Program-made: the position numbers and the translations under genes
Notes under the pieces: model-generated
The model's database searches: none
Told to the model about the DNA's origin: nothing
The model's input: the letters and a program-made list of their open reading frames with translations, nothing else
Shown here: positions 7,927-17,258 of the stretch, one piece after another
Position numbering within the stretch: the stretch's first letter is position 1
How the letters are laid out: the number at the start of each line of letters is the position of its first letter
Assembly (NCBI GenBank): GCA_023212695.1
Contig: JALCCG010000028.1
Span: 1-64,000 of the forward strand
From: Sporisorium sorghi
Taxonomy: Eukaryota > Basidiomycota > Ustilaginomycetes > Ustilaginales > Ustilaginaceae
Length of the DNA stretch: 64,000 nt
Direction: 5' to 3'

Positions 7927-9333
7927 ATGAAGAACATTGAATTTAAGGTAGCCTCATCTTCTTGTTGTACTCCCCAAGTACCGTCAAACACTAAGGAAGC
8001 TGTAAAGGAGGAGCATGCGTCCTACAACTCTAACCTGCCGGTCGCGATTATCGGTGCCGGCCCTATTGGTTTGGCAGCAGCAGCTCACTTGGTGGAGAGA
8101 GGGCAAAAATTTATCCTTTTTGAAGCCGGATCCAGCATTGGTCAGAACATTCTACAATGGGGACATGTACGTCTTTTTTCACCATGGCAATATAACATCG
8201 ATAAAGCCGCTGAGCGTCTTTTACGTAAGCATGGATGGCAGCCACCCGTCCTAACGGAATTACCTTTCGGTCAAGAGATCGTTCATCAATATTTGAGACC
8301 TTTGGCGAAGGTGCCTGAACTGGAGCCCTATATCCTGTTGAATTCCAGAGTGGTTTCCATCTCGAAAAAAAACACAGATAAAATGAAATCGGCTAAGCGT
8401 GAAGCTGCGCCATTCGTACTTTATGTTGAAACGAATAACTCCACGGAACGCTTTGAAGCCAGGGCAGTCATTGATGCGTCCGGAACCTGGGGACAGTCGA
8501 ATCCGCTGCATGCAGACGGGATTTGGACACGTGAAGAGCGTGATTTGAAAGAACACATTTATTATGGAATTCCGGATTTATCGGCAGAACAAAAGCAGAA
8601 GTACACAGGGAAACGCATTGCAGTCGTAGGAGGCGGGCACTCTGCGATCAACACATTACTAGATCTAGCCAAGCTGAAAGAAACAGATCCGAGCACGGAA
8701 ATTATTTGGGTGATGAGAAAGAAATCGGTTGAAGAAGCTTACGGTGGTGAAGAGAATGACCAGTTAGAGGCTCGAGGAGCACTTGGAAGCCACATTCACC
8801 AGTTGATTGATGCCGGCCAAGTCCAGGTGGTTACTCCATTTATGATCGAGAAGGTTTCCCAAAACGATGGAAGGATTCATATCCAAGGGACTGCAAATGG
8901 TGAAAGCAAGGCGATACAAGAAATCGATGAGATTATCGTAAATACAGGAAGCCGGCCGGATTTCTCATTCTTGAGTGAGATTAGACTTAGCATTGATCCT
9001 GCAACGGAGAGTGTTGAAGCACTTGCGCCCCTTATCGATCCCAATGTACACAGCTGCGGAACCGTAAGACCTCATGGTGAAAAAGAGCTGCGCCATGTAG
9101 ACAAGAACTTTTATCTCGTTGGAATGAAGAGTTATGGCCGAGCGCCAACCTTTCTTATGGCAACGGGCTACGAACAGGTCAGATCTATTGCAGCATACCT
9201 GGATGGCGATCTGGAAGCTGCATCGAAGGTTGAATTAGAGCTGCCAGAGACTGGCGTATGTGGTATTAGCAGTGCGCCGAATGCCAACGATTGTTGCATG
9301 CCAGTTTCATCTGCTAAAACGAGCTGCAATTAA
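7927..9333 (+). CDS. FAD/NAD(P)-binding oxidoreductase of the ars operon
   Basis: A 468-aa flavoprotein with two dinucleotide-binding motifs: GAGPIGLAAAAHL near residue 41 (FAD) and GGGHSAINTLLDL near residue 237 (NADPH). It resembles flavin-dependent monooxygenase-like proteins often placed between arsR and a thioredoxin reductase gene in Firmicutes and Actinobacteria. The exact substrate is not known; arsenical oxidation or thiol redox is likely. Cys pairs are found at both ends (SSSCCTPQ; NDCCMPVSSAKTSCN), which is unusual and may bind arsenic. ATG 7927 has AAGGAGGG 7-8 nt upstream; the earlier TTG lies in the operator. Confidence 0.8.
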   Translation: MKNIEFKVASSSCCTPQVPSNTKEAVKEEHASYNSNLPVAIIGAGPIGLAAAAHLVERGQKFILFEAGSSIGQNILQWGHVRLFSPWQYNIDKAAERLLRKHGWQPPVLTELPFGQEIVHQYLRPLAKVPELEPYILLNSRVVSISKKNTDKMKSAKREAAPFVLYVETNNSTERFEARAVIDASGTWGQSNPLHADGIWTREERDLKEHIYYGIPDLSAEQKQKYTGKRIAVVGGGHSAINTLLDLAKLKETDPSTEIIWVMRKKSVEEAYGGEENDQLEARGALGSHIHQLIDAGQVQVVTPFMIEKVSQNDGRIHIQGTANGESKAIQEIDEIIVNTGSRPDFSFLSEIRLSIDPATESVEALAPLIDPNVHSCGTVRPHGEKELRHVDKNFYLVGMKSYGRAPTFLMATGYEQVRSIAAYLDGDLEAASKVELELPETGVCGISSAPNANDCCMPVSSAKTSCN

Positions 9334-9346
9334 TAATTAGAGAAGG

Positions 9347-9373
9347 GGGAGAATCGAAAGACAGGATTCTCCC
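9347..9373 (+). other. Hairpin between flavoprotein and trxB genes
   Basis: GGGAGAATC (9347-9355) pairs perfectly with GATTCTCCC (9365-9373) around a 9-nt loop. No U-tract follows, so it is more likely an RNA processing or stability element than a terminator. Confidence 0.5.
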
Positions 9374-9402
9374 TGTACAAACAAACGAAGGAGTGAAGAG
9401 TT

Positions 9403-10365
9403 ATGTACAAATCCATCATTATAGGAACGGGTCCAGCAGGTTTAACAGCAGCTATTTATTTAGCTAGAGCTAATTTGAATCCGCTTGTTATTGAAGGACC
9501 ACAACCGGGTGGCCAATTGACATTAACTACAGAAGTTGAGAATTTCCCTGGATTTGTTGATGGAATCATGGGACCTGAGCTCATGGATAATATGAGAAAA
9601 CAAGCGATTCGATTCGGTGCTGAGTTTAGGAATGGTTGGGTGCATGAAGTGGATTTCTCTTCACGTCCGTTTCGATTGTCCGTTGAGGGGCTGGGTCAAT
9701 TGGAAGCTGAAACGATCATTCTCTCCACGGGAGCATCAGCGAATTTACTTGGCGGTATACCAGGCGAGAAGGAGAATATCGGCCGTGGCGTAAGCACATG
9801 CGCGACATGTGATGGTTTCTTTTTTCGAAATAAAGAAGTGCTGGTCGTGGGCGGGGGAGATTCTGCCATGGAAGAAGCCAATTTCCTTACGAAGTTCGCT
9901 TCTAAGGTAACGATTGTCCATCGTCGTGATGAACTGCGTGCTTCGAAGATTATGCAGGAACGTGCAAGACAAAATCCTAAAATAAGCTGGGCTCTTAGCA
10001 AAGAATCCACTGAAATTATCGCAGATGATCGCGGAGTTACCGGACTGCGAGTCAAGGATATAAAAACAGGAAATGAAGAAATCATCGAGACCAACGGAAT
10101 TTTTATTGCGACGGGTCATACGCCCAATACAGCATTTTTAAAAGGACAGATCGATACCGATCCAGTTGGGTATATTCGTGTGAAACCTGGTACGACCGAA
10201 ACGAACATTCCCGGGGTTTTTGCTTGCGGAGACGTACAAGATCCGAAGTACCGTCAGGCGATTACAGCTGCAGGTACAGGATGTATGGCTGCTCTTGACA
10301 GCGAAAGATTTTTAGAAGTAGAATCCGCGTTTATAAAATCAGTCACAGATTCGGCTGAAATATAA
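9403..10365 (+). CDS. trxB: Thioredoxin reductase (ArsT-type)
   Basis: A 320-aa flavoprotein of normal TrxB length. The FAD motif is GTGPAGLTAAIYLARA at the N-terminus, the redox centre is CATC (Cys133, Cys136), the NADPH motif is GGGDSAMEEANFLTKF, and the C-terminal FAD block is GVFACGDVQD. It reduces thioredoxin with NADPH. Because ArsC here is the thioredoxin-coupled type, an arsenic-induced reductase makes sense and is often called ArsT. AAGGAG lies 10 nt upstream. It is followed by a terminator at 10467. Confidence 0.92.
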   Translation: MYKSIIIGTGPAGLTAAIYLARANLNPLVIEGPQPGGQLTLTTEVENFPGFVDGIMGPELMDNMRKQAIRFGAEFRNGWVHEVDFSSRPFRLSVEGLGQLEAETIILSTGASANLLGGIPGEKENIGRGVSTCATCDGFFFRNKEVLVVGGGDSAMEEANFLTKFASKVTIVHRRDELRASKIMQERARQNPKISWALSKESTEIIADDRGVTGLRVKDIKTGNEEIIETNGIFIATGHTPNTAFLKGQIDTDPVGYIRVKPGTTETNIPGVFACGDVQDPKYRQAITAAGTGCMAALDSERFLEVESAFIKSVTDSAEI

Positions 10366-10466
10366 GCGTATGCTTATGTATGAATTAGATTTCACTTAAA
10401 AAGACAACAAAGCAAATTCGAAAAGAAAACGATACGGCACAACTTAATTCAGTAACAGGCTTTCGC

Positions 10467-10489
10467 CCCGACCCTTGCGGTCGGGTTTT
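10467..10489 (+). terminator. Terminator after trxB
   Basis: CCCGACC (10467-10473), loop CTTGC, GGTCGGG (10479-10485), then TTTT. It separates arsR1-flavoprotein-trxB from the MATE-gshF pair. Confidence 0.85.
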
Positions 10490-10524
10490 ACCTTAACATG
10501 AGAGCAAGAAGGAGCAACTAGATC

Positions 10525-11868
10525 ATGAAGGGCACGAATGATTTAACCCAAGGTCCTATTATGTCTACTTTAATGAAATTGACGATTCCCATCATTGCAA
10601 CCAATTTTATATCTACAACCTACGGTCTTGTGGATATGATTTGGGTTGGAGGACTAGGAAGTGGACCGGTTGCTGCAATTGGCACAGCAAGCTTCTTCAT
10701 TAATTTAGCGATTGCGTTATCGACCATGATAACGATTGGTACTGGCATCAAGGTCTCACATTGTATGGGGGCCGGTCAGGGAGAACAAGCTAAGTCTTAT
10801 GTAAAAAACGGATTTATCATGTCTATTGTATTAGGGCTGCTCTACATGGTTTTTATCATATTGACCCAGGACCAGCTGATCGGTTTCTTCGATCTGGGAA
10901 GTGAAAAAGTTGAGCAGATGGCGAAGCAATTTCTATTGATTTCGATAGTAGGTACCCTATTTTCAATTCTGAACACCTTATATGCAACCATTTTGAATGC
11001 GATGGGAAACAGTAAACAACCATTTTATATTTTTTCAATGGGTCTCATTTTAAATATTATTCTTGATCCATTTCTAATCTATGGAGTTGGCAGTTTTGAA
11101 GGTTGGGGAGTTGCAGGGGCCGCTATTGCTACATTAACGGCCAATGTATTAGTAACTTTGCTGTTTATCATGAAAACGAAAAACTTAGAAATGATCTCTA
11201 AGCAATCGGTCTGGAACAATCGTCTCATGAAAGAAGTTATCCGATTGGGAGTTCCGATTACGATTCAACGGGTCACCTTTACGATCATTTCGATCATTAT
11301 TGCTAAAATTATTGTAAGGTGGGGGGCTGATGCCATTGCGGTTCAAAAAGTTGGCATTCAAATTGAATCGATCTCCTATATGACGATCGGTGGTCTACAA
11401 GGGGCTATCGCGGCCTTTTTTGGACAAAATTACGGAGCACGTCGATTGGATCGAATTCAGCAGGGTTATCGAAAAGCGTTGCTGTTGACCTCCATATTTG
11501 GCACTTTCATTTCGCTCATATTCATTTTGTTCCCTCAGCAACTCTTTTCGCTGTTTCTATCTGATGATACGAGTATGAAGCTCGGAGAAGATTATATGCG
11601 AATTATCGGCTTCTCCCAATTATTTATGTGCATGGAACTGATGACCGTAGGTGCGTTTAACGGTATTGGTAAAACACATATTCCGCCGATCTTCAGCATT
11701 TTATTTACGGCGCTAAGAATACCCTTGGCTTTGCTCTTATCTGAACCGTTTGGTTTAAATGGGGTGTGGATGTCGATTGCGCTAAGTAGTGTTTTTAAGG
11801 GTATCATTTTGGTCATCTGGTTTAGAAAGTCTTTGCGCAGTATTCATAAATCGTTTGCCACTTCTTAA
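10525..11868 (+). CDS. MATE-family efflux transporter
   Basis: A 447-aa protein with about 12 membrane segments in two similar halves, starting with the conserved block DLTQGPIMSTLMKLTIPIIA and including GLVDMIWVGGLGSGPVAAIG. MATE proteins export drugs in exchange for Na+ or H+. A MATE protein named ArsK exports arsenite, antimonite and trivalent organoarsenicals in Agrobacterium; the position between ars genes and next to gshF makes an arsenical or thiol-conjugate substrate plausible here, but sequence alone does not prove it. AAGGAG lies 10 nt upstream. gshF follows after 28 nt. Confidence 0.85.
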   Translation: MKGTNDLTQGPIMSTLMKLTIPIIATNFISTTYGLVDMIWVGGLGSGPVAAIGTASFFINLAIALSTMITIGTGIKVSHCMGAGQGEQAKSYVKNGFIMSIVLGLLYMVFIILTQDQLIGFFDLGSEKVEQMAKQFLLISIVGTLFSILNTLYATILNAMGNSKQPFYIFSMGLILNIILDPFLIYGVGSFEGWGVAGAAIATLTANVLVTLLFIMKTKNLEMISKQSVWNNRLMKEVIRLGVPITIQRVTFTIISIIIAKIIVRWGADAIAVQKVGIQIESISYMTIGGLQGAIAAFFGQNYGARRLDRIQQGYRKALLLTSIFGTFISLIFILFPQQLFSLFLSDDTSMKLGEDYMRIIGFSQLFMCMELMTVGAFNGIGKTHIPPIFSILFTALRIPLALLLSEPFGLNGVWMSIALSSVFKGIILVIWFRKSLRSIHKSFATS

Positions 11869-11896
11869 TGAACAAGGATAAAGGACGGTCATAAAC

Positions 11897-14224
11897 ATGA
11901 AATTGTTGAATCGTGAACTTATAGAGGTTGTAATAGACCATGCACTTCAAAATGATCTGCTTCGAGGTCATTTCGGTTTAGAAAAAGAAAATGTACGGGT
12001 CGATCAAGATGGAAAGCTTGCACTGACACCTCACCCAAAGGCTTTTGGAAGCAAGACGGAAAACCCTTATATTCAAACTGATTTCTCAGAAAGTCAAATT
12101 GAGATGATCACTCCAGCCTTCAAGTCGATTGAAGAGACTTATCATTTCATGGAAGCCTTGCAAGACATTGTTTCTGTGGAATTGGAAGGAGAGTATTTGT
12201 GGCCTAGTAGCAATCCTCCCATGCTTCCTGAAGAGAATGAAATACCTATTGCCAAAATGAGCGATCCCATCGCAGACGACTATCGAAATGAATTGGCGGA
12301 TAAGTATGGTCGTAAAAGACAATTGTTAAGCGGAATTCATTATAATTTCTCGTTTGATGAGAAATTTCTTACAAAGCTATATGATACCCAGGGACGGCAT
12401 AAAGACTTTAAGGAGTTCAAAGATGCGATTTATTTTAAAGTAGCCCGTAACTTGATGAGGTATCGATGGCTGCTCATTTATCTAACAGGAGCAAGTCCTG
12501 TTTTTGATAATACCTATATTGAGCAATGTGTTAACTTGGCGGATTCCCATGATAATAAAAGTTATTATTTTCCGATTATGAACTCACTTCGGAACAGTAT
12601 GTGTGGCTATCGGAACGAAAAATCGTATTATGTTTCTTTTCATTCGGCCAAAGAGTATGTTCATGACTTAAACAGGCTGATTCAACAGAATGAATTACTG
12701 AGCGTAAAGGAATTTTACAGCCCCGTTCGCTTAAAAACCGCTAAGGGGATCAATCCGTGCCAAGAGCTTGTGGAAGATGGAGTAGCATACTTAGAGCTTC
12801 GATTTATGGATATTAATCCACTTCATAAGATTGGAATAAGTAAAGAAATGATGCACTTTATACATTTGTTTATTCTCTTTATGCTGCTTAAAGTAGATGA
12901 ATCCTTCCATGAGGAAGACCAAAGGATAGCTGATGTAAACCAAGATCAGGTGATTATGGAGGGTATAAAAGGCTATTTAAACGAGCCTGAATATAGTCAT
13001 TTCACGATGGAGGAAATGGCACTCGCTGTTATCGATGAGATGAAGGATATGGTGCAGCTTTTATTTCCTAAGAATGAGGATTATCAGCACATTCTGGACA
13101 GTGAAAAGCAAAAGATTCTTCATACTGAGTTGAATGTTGCATCTAGAGTGAAGTCCGAGATTCAAAAATCATCCTATCTGACATACCATTTGGAAAAAGC
13201 GAAAACATACGCTCAGAACAGTATTCAAAATGGATACCGTTTTGCAGGGTATGAGGATCTCGAATTATCAACTCAACTTCTCTTAAAGGCAGCGGTGAAA
13301 CGAGGCATACGCTTTAAGTGGATGGATCGGGATGAGAATTTTGTATTACTATCAAAAGGTAATCATCAAGAGTATGTGAAGCAAGCAACGAAAACTTCCT
13401 TGGATTCCTATAGTACGGTGTTAATTATGGAAAATAAGGTGGTTACGAAAGAAGTTCTCAAACAACATGGAATTCGTGTACCGTCAGGGGAAGCGTTTCA
13501 GAGCTTGGATGAAGCAATGTCCACCTATGAAACATATCGCGGTACTCCCATTGTGATAAAGCCCAAATCAACCAATTTTGGGTTGGGCATTACGATCTTC
13601 AATCAAGATTATTCGAGAGAGGATATGAAAAAAGCGTTTGAAATCGCCTTTTCGCATGATCAAACGGTTCTTCTTGAAGAATTTATGACAGGAAAGGAAT
13701 ATCGCTTTCTGGTCATGGGGGATCAGGTTGTAGGGGTACTGCATCGTGTCCCTGCAAATGTCGTCGGTGACGGTATCCACACGATCGAACAGCTTGTTCA
13801 TGAGAAGAATAAAGACCCACTTCGAGGTAAAGGGTATAAGACTCCCCTTGAGAAAATTCAGTTAGGGGAAGCAGAAGAGATGTTTTTGAAGAACCGAGGT
13901 ATGAGTTGGAACGATATACCCCAGCTAGGGGAAGTTATCTATCTAAGAGAAAATTCGAACATTAGTACAGGTGGAGACAGTATCGATTTTACGGATGAAA
14001 TGCCAAACAGCTATAAGGAACTTGCCATTCAATCAGCTAAAGCTGCAGGAGCGACTATATGTGGTGTGGATATGATGATTGATTCCTTAGAGGAAGAAGC
14101 AACCGATACCAATTACAGCATTATAGAAATCAACTTCAATCCAGCGATTCATATCCACTGCTACCCTTACATCGGAAAGAATAGAAAGGCAAATGAAAAG
14201 ATTCTGGATTTACTGTTTGGTTAG
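11897..14224 (+). CDS. gshF: Bifunctional glutamate-cysteine ligase/glutathione synthetase
   Basis: A 775-aa fusion. The N-terminal half has glutamate-cysteine ligase features (HFGLEKENVRV, QTDFSESQIEMITP, LLSGIHYNFSF) and the C-terminal half, from about residue 515, is an ATP-grasp ligase (TPIVIKPKSTNFGLGITIF, EEFMTGKEYRFLVMGD, IIEINFNPAIH). The protein should make glutathione from Glu, Cys and Gly in the cytoplasm. Most Bacillales rely on bacillithiol, so a gshF in the arsenic region hints at acquired thiol supply for As(III) conjugation or ArsC-type chemistry. AAGGACGG precedes the ATG. It is co-directional with the MATE gene. Confidence 0.93.
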   Translation: MKLLNRELIEVVIDHALQNDLLRGHFGLEKENVRVDQDGKLALTPHPKAFGSKTENPYIQTDFSESQIEMITPAFKSIEETYHFMEALQDIVSVELEGEYLWPSSNPPMLPEENEIPIAKMSDPIADDYRNELADKYGRKRQLLSGIHYNFSFDEKFLTKLYDTQGRHKDFKEFKDAIYFKVARNLMRYRWLLIYLTGASPVFDNTYIEQCVNLADSHDNKSYYFPIMNSLRNSMCGYRNEKSYYVSFHSAKEYVHDLNRLIQQNELLSVKEFYSPVRLKTAKGINPCQELVEDGVAYLELRFMDINPLHKIGISKEMMHFIHLFILFMLLKVDESFHEEDQRIADVNQDQVIMEGIKGYLNEPEYSHFTMEEMALAVIDEMKDMVQLLFPKNEDYQHILDSEKQKILHTELNVASRVKSEIQKSSYLTYHLEKAKTYAQNSIQNGYRFAGYEDLELSTQLLLKAAVKRGIRFKWMDRDENFVLLSKGNHQEYVKQATKTSLDSYSTVLIMENKVVTKEVLKQHGIRVPSGEAFQSLDEAMSTYETYRGTPIVIKPKSTNFGLGITIFNQDYSREDMKKAFEIAFSHDQTVLLEEFMTGKEYRFLVMGDQVVGVLHRVPANVVGDGIHTIEQLVHEKNKDPLRGKGYKTPLEKIQLGEAEEMFLKNRGMSWNDIPQLGEVIYLRENSNISTGGDSIDFTDEMPNSYKELAIQSAKAAGATICGVDMMIDSLEEEATDTNYSIIEINFNPAIHIHCYPYIGKNRKANEKILDLLFG

Positions 14225-14628
14225 TTCGATTACGGCTGTGTAAGTTGATTCCATCGGGGAAGGTGTCGCAGTAAACCAGGATGCTTAGACAAATCAAATG
14301 AATTGAATTGTGATTGACACAAGGTGATGATGAAAGAAGGGCGGGGGGAGACCTGCCCCCCCAAGAGAGGGCGGGATTCGGATATATAATTTGCTGATAT
14401 AAGCGATAATGCATAAAGATTTTATAACCACATTCGTAGAAAACCTACTTGCGGTAAGAACCGAAGTATCGTTCAAGCCATCCCCACTGCAAGTAGGATG
14501 TGGTGTTGCTTAATGGGAAATTTTTGGAAGTTGCGTCTACACACTTGAAATCAAGCGCTCTTTCGATTAATATATAAGCATTAAATTATATGGTTATGAT
14601 TTAACTTACAAGAATGGGGTGAATCATA
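14225..14628. other. Intergenic region with G/C hairpin and long imperfect inverted repeat
   Basis: No gene is supported here. GGGGGG/CCCCCC tracts form a hairpin around 14342-14363. Further on, ACCACAT (14427-14433) and CCTACTTGC (14444-14452) pair with GCAAGTAGGATGTGGT (14489-14504), giving a 16-bp stem with a 10-nt bulge and a 36-nt apical part. A GATATAAGCGATAAT word near 14396 resembles the arsR2 operator region. The function is unknown. Confidence 0.45.
14571..14593 (+). promoter_or_regulatory. arsR2 promoter/operator region
   Basis: TATATAAGCATTAAATTATA and the following GGTTATGAT lie 36-58 nt before the arsR2 start. The same TATATAAGCAT word recurs at 15004 before arsB, suggesting a shared ArsR2 site. 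Confidence 0.55.
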
Positions 14629-14952
14629 TTGGAGCAAATGAACGAAATTGCCGAAAAGCTAAAACTGCTTGGAGATAAAACAAGGCTTACTATGTTAACG
14701 CTTCTTAAACAAAAAGAATGGTGTGTTTGCGAATTCGTTGATATTTTCGACATGTCCCAGCCAGCGATTAGCCAGCACTTAAGAAAGCTTAAGTCTCAGG
14801 GGATTGTAAATGAAGCCCGTCGTGGCCAATGGGTTTTTTATTCCTTGAATGTTGATGATAAGCCATATATCCAAGCCGTGTTAAATGAGATGCCAAGTGC
14901 TCAAGAAGTACTCTCATCCATGAATAAGGAAGTTAACTGTGCTTGTGATTAA
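14629..14952 (+). CDS. arsR: ArsR-family arsenite-responsive repressor 2
   Basis: A 107-aa ArsR protein with the alpha-3 motif EWCVCEF (Cys32, Cys34) and recognition helix MSQPAISQHLRKL. Its C-terminus ends CACD, adding two more possible ligands. TTG 14629 is taken as the start because GGGGTG lies 8 nt upstream; ATG 14638 is too far. It differs clearly from the repressor at 7552 and matches the B. subtilis/S. aureus type that controls arsB-arsC. It heads the main ars gene set, though arsB follows after 120 nt with its own repeat of the operator word. Confidence 0.92.
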   Translation: MEQMNEIAEKLKLLGDKTRLTMLTLLKQKEWCVCEFVDIFDMSQPAISQHLRKLKSQGIVNEARRGQWVFYSLNVDDKPYIQAVLNEMPSAQEVLSSMNKEVNCACD

Positions 14953-15003
14953 CAGGAATATTTAGCAAATGGTTGAGTGATGCTAAAAATGATCTCTGTT
15001 TTT

Positions 15004-15028
15004 TATATAAGCATATAGTTATATATTG
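15004..15028 (+). promoter_or_regulatory. Second ArsR2-type operator upstream of arsB
   Basis: TATATAAGCATATAGTTATA, continuing TATTG, repeats the first 11 bases of the element before arsR2. It lies about 45 nt before the arsB start. Confidence 0.5.
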
Positions 15029-15072
15029 ATTCTTGCTGTACTTAAGTCATCGCATAATTGGAGGTTTGAACA

Positions 15073-16368
15073 TTGGTTTCTGTTGTCCTGGCTAGCATCA
15101 TTTTTCTTGTTACCTTAGTTTTTGTCATTTGGCAGCCTAAAAATCTATCCATTGGATGGTCTGCCTGCGGTGGTGCTGTACTTGCACTGCTCGTTGGAGT
15201 CGTTGACTTTCAGGATGTATGGGATGTCACCCAAATCGTATGGAATGCAACGCTCGCCTTTGTCGCGATCATTATCATTTCATTGATCTTGGATAAAATC
15301 GGTTTGTTCGAGTGGGCCGCCTTACATATGGCGAATGCAGCTCGAGGAAACGGTATCCGGATGTTTGTGTATGTATCCGTTCTTGGAGCTGTTGTCGCTG
15401 CTTTTTTCGCAAACGACGGTGCGGCTCTAATCTTAACTCCGATTGTGCTTGCCATGGTACGAGCGCTGAATTTTGACGAGAAGAAGGTATTCCCTTTTAT
15501 CATCGCAAGTGGTTTTATTGCGGACACAACTTCGCTGCCACTTGTAGTCAGCAACCTGGTGAATATCGTATCGGCCGATTTCTTCGGCATTACGTTTATC
15601 GAATACGCCAGTCGCATGTTGGTTCCCAATCTGTTCTCTTTAGTAGCCAGTATCTTTGTGCTTTATTTGTTTTTCCGCAAGAGCATCCCGCGTAAGTTCG
15701 ATGGGACGCAGCTTAAACAACCCTCAACGGCAATACAAGATCCTAAGATGTTCCGTTTATCATGGATCGTATTAAGTGTGCTGCTGATCGGTTACTTTGT
15801 GTGTGAATTTGTGGGTATCCCCGTTTCGATCGTAGCTGGCGTTATCGCGATATTCTTCCTGCTGATGGCGAGAAAAAGTCCGGCTGTGCAAACCAAAGAA
15901 GTACTCAAAGGGGCTCCGTGGGCCATCGTATTTTTCTCGATCGGTATGTATGTTGTGGTCTATGGCTTACGTAACGCCGGTCTTACGGACCTTTTGGCAA
16001 GTGTCATACAGAGCGTAGCGGATCAAGGTCTGTTTGCTGCAACCATGGGGATGGGCTTCATTGCTGCGATTATTTCTTCCATCATGAACAATATGCCGAC
16101 CGTCATGATTGATGCACTCGCCATCGATGCGACAAACACGTCGGCTGCCATTAAAGAGGCCTTAATTTATGCGAATGTGATTGGTTCCGATTTAGGTCCC
16201 AAAATTACACCGATTGGTTCACTAGCCACCTTGCTTTGGCTGCATGTCCTTTCGACCAAAGGCGTGAAGATCAGCTGGGGGACTTACTTTAAGACAGGGA
16301 TTATATTGACCATCCCAACGTTATTTATAACCCTTTTAGGATTATATATCTGGCTAACCATACTTTAA
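15073..16368 (+). CDS. arsB: ArsB arsenite efflux permease
   Basis: A 431-aa membrane protein with about 12 segments and typical ArsB stretches ([50 protein letters not shown]). It exports As(III)/Sb(III), alone as a proton antiporter or as the channel of an ArsA-driven pump. TTG 15073 is chosen because GGAGG is 8 nt upstream. arsA and arsD follow in the same unit, so an ATP-driven pump is likely. An Acr3-type permease at 20567 is a second, unrelated exporter. Confidence 0.95.
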   Translation: MVSVVLASIIFLVTLVFVIWQPKNLSIGWSACGGAVLALLVGVVDFQDVWDVTQIVWNATLAFVAIIIISLILDKIGLFEWAALHMANAARGNGIRMFVYVSVLGAVVAAFFANDGAALILTPIVLAMVRALNFDEKKVFPFIIASGFIADTTSLPLVVSNLVNIVSADFFGITFIEYASRMLVPNLFSLVASIFVLYLFFRKSIPRKFDGTQLKQPSTAIQDPKMFRLSWIVLSVLLIGYFVCEFVGIPVSIVAGVIAIFFLLMARKSPAVQTKEVLKGAPWAIVFFSIGMYVVVYGLRNAGLTDLLASVIQSVADQGLFAATMGMGFIAAIISSIMNNMPTVMIDALAIDATNTSAAIKEALIYANVIGSDLGPKITPIGSLATLLWLHVLSTKGVKISWGTYFKTGIILTIPTLFITLLGLYIWLTIL

Positions 16369-16395
16369 TTCAAGTGATAAGGGAGAGAAACGATT

Positions 16396-16815
16396 ATGGA
16401 AAAAAAGACACTTTACTTCTTGTGCACAGGCAACTCTTGCCGCAGCCAAATGGCGGAAGGTTGGGCCAAAAAACATCTGGGTGATGATTGGAATGTCTAC
16501 AGCGCCGGCATCGAAGCTCATGGCCTAAACCCGAATGCGGTCAAAGCAATGAACGAGGTAGGGATCGATATTTCGAACCAAACTTCGGATATCATTGATC
16601 CGGTGTTGTTGAATCAATCCGATTTGGTGGTCACCCTATGCGGTGATGCTGCCGATCGTTGTCCGATGACACCTCCTCATGTTCGCCGCGAGCACTGGGG
16701 ATTTGACGATCCTGCCAAGGCTCAGGGTACCGACGAAGAAAAATGGGCTGTTTTTCAGCGCGTTCGCGATCAAATCGGCGAGCGTATTCAAAAGTTCGCT
16801 GAAACCGGCGAGTAA
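16396..16815 (+). CDS. arsC: ArsC arsenate reductase, thioredoxin-coupled
   Basis: A 139-aa low-molecular-weight-phosphatase-type reductase. The nucleophile loop is CTGNSCRS (Cys10), and the relay cysteines are Cys82 and Cys89 ([10 protein letters not shown]), exactly as in pI258 ArsC. It converts As(V) to As(III) and is recycled by thioredoxin, matching the trxB gene at 9403. GGGAGAG precedes the ATG. It lies 27 nt after arsB. Confidence 0.96.
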   Translation: MEKKTLYFLCTGNSCRSQMAEGWAKKHLGDDWNVYSAGIEAHGLNPNAVKAMNEVGIDISNQTSDIIDPVLLNQSDLVVTLCGDAADRCPMTPPHVRREHWGFDDPAKAQGTDEEKWAVFQRVRDQIGERIQKFAETGE

Positions 16816-16878
16816 TCAAATAGAACGTAGGAGCCGGGAACTTTTCTCGGCTTCCTTTATTACAGGAGGGAAACGACC

Positions 16879-17238
16879 ATGATATCCATTGAAATTTATG
16901 ATCCGGCCATGTGTTGTTCTACAGGAGTATGTGGGCCAAGCGTGGACCCTGAATTGATTCGCGTATCAACCGTTGTCCACAATCTAAAAAGCAAGGACAT
17001 CGATGTTGCTCGTTATAACCTAGCAAGTGAGCCAGATGCATTTCTTACGAAACGTGTTGTCAATCAGCTGCTTACTGAACAAGGTCCGGAAGTTTTGCCG
17101 GTAGTTTTGTTAAACGGTCAGGTAACGAAAATCCAAGGCTATCCCTCAATGGAGGAATGGTGTGCTTGGACTGGATTGGCAGAGACGGACTTGGTGAAAA
17201 AACCGAAGTTGCGTATTGAGCTCAAAACGAAGCAATGA
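16879..17238 (+). CDS. arsD: ArsD arsenite metallochaperone
   Basis: A 119-aa ArsD with the As(III) ligands Cys12, Cys13 and Cys18 (DPAMCCSTGVCGPSVDPEL). It has no later vicinal Cys pairs, as in many Gram-positive ArsD. It passes As(III) to ArsA. CAGGAGGG lies upstream. Its stop overlaps an ATG in the arsA frame (ATGA), implying coupling. Confidence 0.94.
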   Translation: MISIEIYDPAMCCSTGVCGPSVDPELIRVSTVVHNLKSKDIDVARYNLASEPDAFLTKRVVNQLLTEQGPEVLPVVLLNGQVTKIQGYPSMEEWCAWTGLAETDLVKKPKLRIELKTKQ

Positions 17239-17258
17239 CAGAAGGAAGTAGGTGCACA

